Positions 1 through 5,932 of a DNA stretch of 20,337 bases are shown here, piece by piece. The notes beneath the pieces are model-generated. The model was not told the origin of the DNA and did not search any database. It was given only the letters and a program-made list of their open reading frames with translations. This stretch comes from Brevundimonas sp. UBA2388. Its GTDB lineage: Bacteria > Pseudomonadota > Alphaproteobacteria > Caulobacterales > Caulobacteraceae. A program made the position numbers and the translations under genes. How positions within the stretch are numbered: position 1 is the first letter of the stretch; each line of letters opens with the position of its first letter. The DNA lies in the NCBI GenBank assembly GCA_002343425.1, contig DDSO01000081.1, forward strand, positions 1 to 20,337, given 5' to 3'.

Positions 1-121
1 GTGCCTGGGCGGGGGCGGGGGCGGGGGCGTTGGAGGGGGGAGCCTGCTGCACCAGGGCAAGCGAAGCGAACACGACGACGGGGATCAACACCAAGCTCTC
101 CTGCGGTACTTTCAGCCGCAT
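1..121 (-). CDS. N-terminus of an unidentified exported or membrane-anchored Pro/Ala-rich protein (partial)
   Basis: A reading frame on the minus strand starts with ATG at 119-121 and runs off the window edge, giving about 40 residues. It begins MRLKVPQES, followed by a hydrophobic stretch (LVLIPVVVFASLALV, about residues 10-24), then QQAPPSN and an Ala-Pro repeat. This fits a signal peptide or N-terminal anchor followed by a proline-rich linker. The G-rich low-complexity DNA at 8-30 is the reverse of these Ala-Pro codons. There is no clear Shine-Dalgarno; a GTG at 137-139 is an alternative start in the same frame. It follows coq7 on the same strand by about 40 bp and could be its operon partner. 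The family cannot be named from this fragment. A TonB-like or other periplasm-spanning protein would fit the pattern, but that is only a guess. Confidence 0.5.
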   Translation of the reverse strand, partial: MRLKVPQESLVLIPVVVFASLALVQQAPPSNAPAPAPAQA

Positions 122-160
122 ATTGCCCGCAAGGGGCACGCTTCGCAAACTTGGGGGCGA

Positions 161-769
161 TCAGAACCGTTCGCTGACCTTGATGGCGGCCCGGCAGCCC
201 GCCTTGATCACCGCGCTGAGCAGGTCGTAGCCCGGCGCCTCGCGGCTGCCGTGGGCGACGGCGTGATCGTGGTGGGCCAGTTCCTCGTCGCGGAAGGCGG
301 ACAGCTCGGCGGCCAGGGCGGGGTCGCGATCCTTCAGCTCGGCGATCTGGTCGGCGTAGTGTTCCTCGATCACGCTCTCGACCGCCTCGGTGCAGGCGTG
401 GGCGGCCTTCTCGCCCATCAGGGCCGTGCCGGTCCCCAGCGCCAGTGCGGCCAGCCTCCAGACGGGGGTCATGACCGTGGGGCGGACCCGCTCGGCGTTC
501 AGCAGGGCGTCGAACCGGGCGAGGTGGACGGCTTCCTGGGCCTGCATCTCGCCCATGTCGGCGGCGACGGCCTCATGGCCCGCGCGGCCTTCGAACACGG
601 CCCGCTGGGCGCGGTAGATGTGGACAGCGGCGTATTCGCCGGCGTGATCGACCCGCAGGATCTCGGCGCGGCGGCGACGGCTGGCGCCCCGGCCCGGACG
701 GGCCAGCGGGATACGGCGATTGTCCGCCGTATCCGTTGCGAGGGGCTCAGATTCTGGGAGCGCGTGCAT
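161..769 (-). CDS. coq7: Coq7-type demethoxyubiquinone hydroxylase
   Basis: This 202-residue protein matches the Coq7/UbiF-equivalent di-iron hydroxylase, which hydroxylates demethoxyubiquinone in the next-to-last step of ubiquinone synthesis at the inner membrane. The carboxylate-bridged di-iron ligands are visible: E45 in RVDHAGEYAA, an ExxH at E79/H82 (QEAVHL), an acidic pair around E131-E135 in TEAVESVIEEHY, and a second ExxH at E163/H166 (EELAHHDH). The N-terminal 30 residues are basic and poorly conserved in character. The ATG lies 23 bp inside the end of dsbB, so translation is probably coupled. Alphaproteobacteria commonly use Coq7 rather than the flavin enzyme UbiF for this step. Family assignment is very secure; the exact start is less so. 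Confidence 0.95.
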   Translation of the reverse strand: MHALPESEPLATDTADNRRIPLARPGRGASRRRRAEILRVDHAGEYAAVHIYRAQRAVFEGRAGHEAVAADMGEMQAQEAVHLARFDALLNAERVRPTVMTPVWRLAALALGTGTALMGEKAAHACTEAVESVIEEHYADQIAELKDRDPALAAELSAFRDEELAHHDHAVAHGSREAPGYDLLSAVIKAGCRAAIKVSERF

Positions 770-1280
770 CCTTGGGCCTCTTGGCGGCGAGCAGGCTGAA
801 CACAGCCAGGGCGGCCGAGATCAGGGCGTTCCACCCTGCCATGGACAGGCCGAGGAAGCGCCACGTCACCGCGTCGCACATGACCACCTTCTCGATCGGG
901 CCGGTGCCCAGGGCGAGGGCGGCCAGGCTTTCGAGGTTGATGTCGCCGCCGCCGGAACAGGTCGCGGGCAGGTCCCACCATTTCATCTCGCCGCCCATGT
1001 GGAAGACGGCGGTCACGGCCCCGGTGGTGAAGACCACGGCCAGCAGGAAGGCGGCGATGCGTGGCGTGCCGCGGCTGCCCCGGCTCACCAGATGCCAGAG
1101 GGTGGCGACCAGGGCGATGGCGACGGCGCCCCAGTAAACCTCGCGCTGCTTGAGGCAGAGGTTGCACGGGGCGAGGCCCTCGAATCGCTCGAACGCATGC
1201 GCCGCGCCCAGCAGGGCCAGCGAGGCCGCCAGGGCGAAGGCGGTCCACCACCGCGTCAGGAGTCGATACAGGCCTCTCAT
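747..1280 (-). CDS. dsbB: DsbB family disulfide bond formation protein
   Basis: This 177-residue inner-membrane protein re-oxidises the periplasmic thiol oxidase DsbA and passes the electrons to ubiquinone. Four hydrophobic segments are visible (about residues 12-29, 48-64, 75-93 and 141-165). The first periplasmic cysteine pair is C39/C42 in APCNLC, and the second is C108 (PATCSGG) and C135 (VVMCD), both expected for DsbB. The frame can be extended upstream to 1382, but that adds 34 residues without membrane character; the internal ATG at 1278-1280 (MRGLYRLL) puts the first helix at the usual distance. It lies 43 bp after exoD and overlaps coq7 by 23 bp, so the three probably form one transcript. 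The coq7 overlap is functionally sensible because DsbB needs quinone. Confidence 0.9.
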   Translation of the reverse strand: MRGLYRLLTRWWTAFALAASLALLGAAHAFERFEGLAPCNLCLKQREVYWGAVAIALVATLWHLVSRGSRGTPRIAAFLLAVVFTTGAVTAVFHMGGEMKWWDLPATCSGGGDINLESLAALALGTGPIEKVVMCDAVTWRFLGLSMAGWNALISAALAVFSLLAAKRPKDARAPRI

Positions 1281-1323
1281 CGGACGACGTTCATAGCGGG
1301 GCCGGACCGCCGCGTCGATCAGC

Positions 1324-1965
1324 TTAACCGCCGAAGCGCGCGAGCAGCGATACGGCCCAGCCGGCGCCGAAATAGAAGCCAATCGCCACCGTGGCCAGCG
1401 CCGTCGCCCACCCGACCGCCACGGCCGCCCCGCCGAGGACGAACAGGCCGTCGCGCTGGATCACGCCCACCGCCAACAGCGTCAGGGCCACCGACGGGAC
1501 GGTATTGGTCATCGGCAGGACGATGGTCAGGGTGGCCAGGATCATGAAAATGGCCACGACCCGTTCGGCCCAGCCTTCGGCGAACACGGTCAGCCGCGGG
1601 CGCGACAGCTGCTCGAACCAGCCCATTCGCTTCGTCGCGAAGTCGGCCATGCGGTCGAGCCAGGCCTTGGACACCCGACGCTTCAGCGCGGCCTCGGGCA
1701 GCCACGGCTCGATCCGGCCCGCCAGCATCTGGCCCGCCAGCAGCAGGATCGGGATGCCGACGATCTGGGGCACGCCGTAGAGGGCGGGCACCAGACAGGG
1801 GATGGCGAGGATCAGGATCATCAGGCCGAAGCCGCGTTCGTCGAGCCGGTCGCGGATTTCACGCAAGGTCAGCCCATCGGGCCCGCTGATCGCTGCCAGA
1901 TCGGCGACAAGGGCGATGAATCCCTTTTTCGGATCATCGGTGAACTGGTTTTCGGACTGCGTCAT
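1324..1965 (-). CDS. exoD: ExoD family membrane protein
   Basis: This 213-residue protein matches the ExoD family, first described in Sinorhizobium meliloti where mutants are altered in exopolysaccharide production and alkali tolerance; the biochemical role is unknown. A soluble N-terminus (about 1-45) with the typical segment GLTLREIRDRLDERGFG is followed by a membrane domain. The first helix region is LMILILAIPCLVPALYGVPQIVGIPILLLAGQ-like (about 48-79, with the family's P-x-x-Y-G-x-P pattern), and further helices lie near 136-156, 161-180 and 183-205. It is the first gene of the exoD-dsbB-coq7 run. Its ATG faces gloA across a 149-bp divergent intergenic region. I see no strong Shine-Dalgarno. 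The family call is confident; an exopolysaccharide role in this organism is inferred by family only. Confidence 0.85.
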   Translation of the reverse strand: MTQSENQFTDDPKKGFIALVADLAAISGPDGLTLREIRDRLDERGFGLMILILAIPCLVPALYGVPQIVGIPILLLAGQMLAGRIEPWLPEAALKRRVSKAWLDRMADFATKRMGWFEQLSRPRLTVFAEGWAERVVAIFMILATLTIVLPMTNTVPSVALTLLAVGVIQRDGLFVLGGAAVAVGWATALATVAIGFYFGAGWAVSLLARFGG

Positions 1966-2114
1966 GAACTCGGCCTGCGGCGTGCAGGGCGTGGTTAGCG
2001 GGATTTGGCCCGCGAGGCGAGACGCGGAAACCCACCGTGAGTCGCGGTCGCGGCCAAGGGTCGCTATAGAAGCCGCCTCCCGCCTCCCGCCTCTCCCCCG
2101 GACGGATTATCCCG
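1966..2114. promoter_or_regulatory. Divergent exoD / gloA intergenic region with a candidate gloA -10 element
   Basis: This 149-bp spacer must hold the promoters for both flanking genes. On the plus strand GCTATAGA at 2063-2070 is close to the Caulobacter housekeeping -10 (GCTANAWC), about 44 bp before the gloA ATG. No convincing -35 lies 10-14 bp upstream. Immediately after it, 2073-2098 is a short pyrimidine-rich tandem repeat (unit GCCTCCC, about three copies). A small hairpin with GCGGG/CCCGC arms lies at 1998-2013. Promoter assignment is tentative. Confidence 0.35.
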
Positions 2115-2561
2115 ATGCGCTATCTGCACACCATGGTCCGGGTGACCGACCTCGACGCCTCGCTGCACTTCTATTGCGACCTGCTGGGTCTCGAGGAGAT
2201 GCGGCGGATGGAGAATGAGGCCGGACGCTTCACCCTGGTCTTTCTCGCCGCGCCTGCGGACCGGGACCGGTCGGACGCGGACCGGTCGCCCGAGGTCGAA
2301 TTGACCTTCAACTGGGACCCGGACCCCAAGCCGTATGACGGCGGCCGCAATTTCGGCCACCTGGCCTACAAGGTCGGCGACATCCATGCCGCCTGCCAGC
2401 GGCTGATGGACGGCGGCGTGGTCATCAACCGCCCGCCGCGCGACGGCCGCATGGCCTTTGTCCGCTCGCCGGACGGCATCTCCATCGAACTGTTGCAGGA
2501 GGGCGCGGCCCTGGCCCCTGCCGAACCCTGGGCCTCCATGCCCTACACCGGGAGCTGGTGA
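2115..2561 (+). CDS. gloA: Lactoylglutathione lyase (glyoxalase I)
   Basis: This 148-residue protein belongs to the vicinal-oxygen-chelate fold. It converts the hemithioacetal of methylglyoxal and glutathione to S-lactoylglutathione in the cytoplasm. The four metal ligands expected for glyoxalase I are in place: H5 (YLHTMVRV), E62 (EVELTFNW), H82 (FGHLAYKV) and E125 (SIELLQ). Other family marks are the SLHFYCDLLGLEE segment and the NFGHLA block. The loop at about 47-60 (PADRDRSDADRSPE) is somewhat longer and more charged than in E. coli GloA, and the C-terminus has a short extension ending YTGSW. The stop overlaps the GTG start of the following lipoprotein gene, so the two are likely co-translated. 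Confidence 0.92.
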   Translation: MRYLHTMVRVTDLDASLHFYCDLLGLEEMRRMENEAGRFTLVFLAAPADRDRSDADRSPEVELTFNWDPDPKPYDGGRNFGHLAYKVGDIHAACQRLMDGGVVINRPPRDGRMAFVRSPDGISIELLQEGAALAPAEPWASMPYTGSW

Positions 2562-3172
2562 CCTTGAAAGCCTTTCCGATCGTGGCGCTGGCCCTGCTGG
2601 CGGCCGGCTGCGCCTCGACCTCCGAGACCTATCCATCGCGGACCGCCACCGAACAGCTGCTGGTCGCCCGCGCGGCGGACCGCGCCGTTGAAGGCCTGAC
2701 CCTGCCGGTCCCGGCGGGGTCGCGGGTCTTCGTCGACGACACCTATTTCCGGGCCGAGAACGCGGCCTATGCCGTCAGCGCCATCCGCAGCGCCCTGTCC
2801 GACGCCGGCTATTCGCTGGCCCCGTCCAGGGCCGAGGCCGACGCCGTATTCGAACTGCGCGCCGGCGCCCTGTCGCTGGAGCAGATGCGCCGCGTCTTCG
2901 GCCTGCCCGACATGCGGGTGCCGATCAACGACACCTTCAACGTCGTCTCCATCCCCGAACTGTCGATCTACAGCCGCCGCGACCGGGTCGGCGTGGCCGA
3001 GTTTTCCGGCTTCCTTTATGACCCGAAGACCGGCGCCCCTCTCGGGGCGGTCCTGCCCATGACCGGCGAATTCCGCATCCGCAGCCACAAACTGCTGATG
3101 ATCGTCGCCTGGGGCCAGCAGAGCATCGACCCGGGCGAACGCGACCCGGGCGACAGCTGGCGGGAGTTCTAG
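2558..3172 (+). CDS. Lipoprotein resembling the DUF6655 family, function unknown
   Basis: A 204-residue protein with a clear lipoprotein signal: a short basic start, a hydrophobic core and the lipobox LAAG-C18. After lipidation it should be anchored in the envelope. Just after the lipobox comes ETYPSRTATEQLLVARAADRAVEGL, and later VPAGSRVFVDDTYFRAENAAYAVSAIR and a region rich in beta-type residues. This arrangement resembles lipoproteins annotated as DUF6655, an uncharacterised family; I make that link from memory. The start is GTG at 2558, overlapping the gloA stop in GTGA, and matches the predicted signal peptide. The GTGA overlap suggests translational coupling to gloA but does not reveal a shared function. 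Confidence 0.75.
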   Translation: MTLKAFPIVALALLAAGCASTSETYPSRTATEQLLVARAADRAVEGLTLPVPAGSRVFVDDTYFRAENAAYAVSAIRSALSDAGYSLAPSRAEADAVFELRAGALSLEQMRRVFGLPDMRVPINDTFNVVSIPELSIYSRRDRVGVAEFSGFLYDPKTGAPLGAVLPMTGEFRIRSHKLLMIVAWGQQSIDPGERDPGDSWREF

Positions 3173-3523
3173 CCCCGAGGGGCGAGAAGACACCATGTCC
3201 CGGAAAGGCGTGACGCTGGTCCGGAAATGCGCGGGCTCAGCCTGTTTCCGCTGACCTCGCCTGTCGACCGCGCCTGCGCCGGAGCCGCCGTGAAACCCGG
3301 TTGTCAAAGACCTGCGTGCCCTTTCGCAAGGGCGACGGGATCATTGTAACGCGGGTCAAGGGGACGCAGGCTGATTTCCAGGGTCGGGGGTCGGGAAGGG
3401 CGAAATCAGGGTCGGTAGGGGCGAGATTATACGGGGCGGGAAGAGCCACCTCAGACGTCCCCTCCCTTGCGCCCCGGCCCTCGCTCGGGGATGGTCGCGC
3501 CCTCAGTGTTTTCGGGGGTTATC
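3173..3523 (+). other. 351-bp gene-free stretch upstream of the DUF885 gene
   Basis: I see no credible gene on either strand here. Structural elements: a perfect 6-bp hairpin at 3318-3333 (GCCCTT/AAGGGC, TCGC loop) with no following T-run, so not an intrinsic terminator; a run of four G-tracts at 3381-3400 with two-base loops, a canonical G-quadruplex pattern, bracketed by inverted 7-bp arms CTGATTT (3371-3377) and AAATCAG (3403-3409); and an AT-rich GATTATAC at 3425-3432 that could be a -10 element. No matching -35 is obvious. The promoter of the downstream gene must lie here, but its exact position is uncertain. Confidence 0.4.
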
Positions 3524-5395
3524 ATGCGCCGTCTGCTCGTCTCGTCCGCCGCCGCCGTCGCTCTGATGGCGGGGCTTCCCGCCGCTGCTTCAGCGCAGGA
3601 CCCCCACGCAGGTCATGCAGGCCACGCCGGTCATGCCGCGCCCGCCGCCCAGAGCGAGGACGCGCGGTTGGCGGCATTCTTTGAACAGGCCTTCCAGGAG
3701 CGGATCGCCCTGTCGCCGCAGCAGATGACCTCGCTGGGCCTGAAGACCGACTACGACAGGCTGGACGACGCCACGGACGCGGCGGCGGCGCGGGCGCTGG
3801 CGCTGGCGGAGCGGCAGTTGCTGCAGCTGAACGACCAGTTCAATCCGCGGACCCTCAGTGACGAGAGCCGGCTGTCCTGGCGGCTGTTCGAATACGGGGT
3901 GGAACAGGCGCGGCTGCAGAACCGCTGGCGCGACTGGGGCTATCAGTTCGCGGCCAACGGCAATCCGACGACGGGCCTGCCGGTGTTCATGATCAACAAC
4001 CACCGGGTCACCAGCGTCTCCGACGCCGAGGCCTATGTGGCGCGGCTGGTGGAGGCCGAGCGGGTCATGGGCGAGATTTCGACCACCCTGCGGGCGCGGG
4101 CGGCGGCGGGGGTGATCTCGCCGGTTTTCGTCTTCGAACCGACGCTGGCGAATACGGCGGCGATCATCTCCGGCGCCCCCTTCGACGACTCGGCCGACAA
4201 CCCGGTCTGGGCCGATTTCCAGCGCAAGGTGGGCGCCCTCGAGGCCGATGCGGCGACGAAGGCGCGGCTGCTGGCCGAGGGTCGGGCGGCGCTGACGGGG
4301 CCCTGGCGGCGCGGCTACGAAGGCGTGCTGACCGCCCTGACCGAGGTGGGCGCCCAGGCGGCGGCGATGCCGGACAACGCCGGCGGGGTCTGGCGGCTTC
4401 CGCAGGGCGAGGAATTCTACAACGCCCGTCTGCGGCTCTCGACCACCACCGACCTGACGGCGGACCAGATCCACGAGATCGGTCTGGCCGAGGTGGCGCG
4501 GCTGCAGGGCGAGATGCAGACCATCATGACGCAGGTCGGCTTCACCGGCTCGCTGCAGGAGATGTTCGCGTTTCTGAAGACCGATCCGCGCTTCCAGTAT
4601 CCGAACACGCCGGAGGGCAAGGAGCAGTATCTGACCGACGCCCGCGCCTTCGTCGCCCAGGTGATGGCGGCCGCGCCGCAATGGTTCAGCGACCTGCCGG
4701 AGTCGGCGCTGGAGGTCCGGGCGGTCGAACCGTGGCGTGAGGCGACGGCCTCGATCGCCTTCTACAATTCGCCGGCGCCCGATGGGTCGCGGCCCGGTAT
4801 CTACTACGTCAACCTGTCCGACATGACCCAGGTGCTGAAGCCCCAGATCGAGGGGATCAGCTATCACGAGGGCGCGCCGGGGCACCATTTCCAGATCGCC
4901 TATGCGCAGGAGATGGAGGGGCTGCCGCGCTTCCGCCGCTTCGGCGGCTATGGGGCCTATGCCGAGGGCTGGGGGCTGTATTCCGAGCGGCTCGGCAAGG
5001 AGATGGGCTTCTATGAAGACCCCTATTCCGACTTCGGCCGGCTCTCGACCGAGCTGTGGCGGGCGGTGCGGCTGGTGACCGATACGGGCCTGCACGCCAA
5101 ACGCTGGACCCGCGAACAGGCGATCGAATATTTCCGCCAGAATTCGCTGCTGAGCGAGCGCGACATCGTCAAGGAGGTCGAGCGCTATCTGACCAATCCG
5201 GGGCAGGCGACCAGCTACAAGATCGGCGAGCTGAAGATCATGGAGCTGCGCGCGCGGGCGCAGGCGGCGTTGGGCGACCGGTTCGACATCCGCGACTTCC
5301 ATGCGGTGGTGCTGGGCTCCGGCTCGGTCCCGCTGGATGTGCTGGAGGACCAGGTCGACGCCTGGATCGCGGCGGGCGGAGGCGCGGCGGGCTGA
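3524..5395 (+). CDS. Secreted DUF885 family protein, likely zinc-dependent hydrolase
   Basis: This 623-residue protein has a signal peptide (residues 1-24, cleavage likely after ASA) and then a His-rich mature N-terminus with H28, H31, H34 and H37 spaced every three residues. The rest matches DUF885, a family of metallopeptidase-like periplasmic proteins with few characterised members. The core HEGAPGHH at 448-455 (H448, E449, H454) and the downstream YAEGWGLYSE with E481 form the expected metal site, comparable to the HExxH-type peptidases. The frame could begin earlier at 3467, but the ATG at 3524 gives a normal signal peptide and is preferred. The gene stands alone behind a long leader; the zf-TFIIB gene starts 84 bp downstream. 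Substrate is unknown; peptidase activity is inferred only from the fold motif. Confidence 0.88.
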   Translation: MRRLLVSSAAAVALMAGLPAAASAQDPHAGHAGHAGHAAPAAQSEDARLAAFFEQAFQERIALSPQQMTSLGLKTDYDRLDDATDAAAARALALAERQLLQLNDQFNPRTLSDESRLSWRLFEYGVEQARLQNRWRDWGYQFAANGNPTTGLPVFMINNHRVTSVSDAEAYVARLVEAERVMGEISTTLRARAAAGVISPVFVFEPTLANTAAIISGAPFDDSADNPVWADFQRKVGALEADAATKARLLAEGRAALTGPWRRGYEGVLTALTEVGAQAAAMPDNAGGVWRLPQGEEFYNARLRLSTTTDLTADQIHEIGLAEVARLQGEMQTIMTQVGFTGSLQEMFAFLKTDPRFQYPNTPEGKEQYLTDARAFVAQVMAAAPQWFSDLPESALEVRAVEPWREATASIAFYNSPAPDGSRPGIYYVNLSDMTQVLKPQIEGISYHEGAPGHHFQIAYAQEMEGLPRFRRFGGYGAYAEGWGLYSERLGKEMGFYEDPYSDFGRLSTELWRAVRLVTDTGLHAKRWTREQAIEYFRQNSLLSERDIVKEVERYLTNPGQATSYKIGELKIMELRARAQAALGDRFDIRDFHAVVLGSGSVPLDVLEDQVDAWIAAGGGAAG

Positions 5396-5479
5396 AGCCG
5401 CCTTCGCGGCGGATCGCCGCGTTGGCGAACCCCCACGGACGCCCTAGCAGTGGATGCCCGAACCCAACCGGAGACGCCG

Positions 5480-5815
5480 ATGCCGCTCTTGATGTGCCCC
5501 AACGACAACGCCGCCATGCAGACGCTGGAGCGCGGCGGCGTGCAGTTCGACATGTGCCCGACCTGCCGCGGCGTCTGGCTGGACCGGGGCGAGCTGGAGA
5601 AGCTGATGGACTCGGCGACCCAGGACGGCCGGGCCTCCGCGCCCCAGGCCGCGCCGCCGCCACAGGCCCAGCCCTGGCCGCCGCAGCAGCAGCCGCCGCA
5701 GCAGCCGTGGGGCGGCCAGCCTGCTTATCGCGACGAGCGCTATCGCAGCCGTGACGACGATGACTACCGCTACAAGAAGAAGAAACGCGACAGCATCTTC
5801 GACATTTTTGACTGA
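5480..5815 (+). CDS. zf-TFIIB domain protein
   Basis: A 111-residue cytoplasmic protein with an N-terminal zinc-ribbon of the zf-TFIIB type: C6-P-N-D9, then C26-P-T-C29-RGVWLDRGELEKL. The second cysteine pair and the GVWLDRGEL signature are intact, but the first pair is C-x2-D, so D9 or another residue would have to complete metal binding. The middle (about 55-80) is Pro/Gln-rich low complexity. The tail is an acidic patch (DDDDY), a basic KKKKR run and the terminal SIFDIFD, which looks like a short interaction motif. The start is set at the ATG at 5480, which has GGAG 8 bp upstream; an in-frame GTG at 5450 would add ten residues. Function is unknown; no partner gene is apparent. Confidence 0.8.
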   Translation: MPLLMCPNDNAAMQTLERGGVQFDMCPTCRGVWLDRGELEKLMDSATQDGRASAPQAAPPPQAQPWPPQQQPPQQPWGGQPAYRDERYRSRDDDDYRYKKKKRDSIFDIFD

Positions 5816-5820
5816 TCACT

Positions 5821-5915
5821 TGTCATCCCGGCCGAAGCGAAGCGCAGAGCCGGGACGGAGTGGCTCGTCATATTCGGACTCCCGGATAGCGGCTGACGCC
5901 GCTTTCGGGATGACA
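5821..5915. repeat. Palindromic intergenic repeat element with two internal hairpins
   Basis: The outer ends are an exact 10-bp inverted repeat, TGTCATCCCG at 5821-5830 and CGGGATGACA at 5906-5915. Inside are two smaller hairpins: TCCCGG (about 5826-5831) pairing with CCGGGA (about 5849-5855), and CCCGGATAGCGG (5881-5892) pairing with CCGCTTTCGGG (5899-5909). This nested arrangement is typical of dispersed REP-like elements. It sits between convergent genes, where it could end transcription or stabilise 3' ends. No other copy is in this window, so repetition in the genome is inferred from the architecture. Confidence 0.6.
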
Positions 5916-5932
5916 GGACATCAAAGGGCTGA

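Noticed and set aside
3318..3333. Hairpin GCCCTT-TCGC-AAGGGC as an intrinsic terminator of the lipoprotein gene
   Set aside because: It lies about 145 bp after the stop and no T-run follows on either side.
3590..5302. A 570-codon open frame on the minus strand opposite the DUF885 gene
   Set aside because: It is rich in Arg, Gly, His and Leu without domains, as expected from the antisense of a GC-rich gene. The plus-strand protein has a signal peptide and an intact metal site.
5397..5412. Hairpin just after the DUF885 stop as terminator
   Set aside because: The stem is only about 5 bp with no T-run, so it is not a convincing intrinsic terminator.
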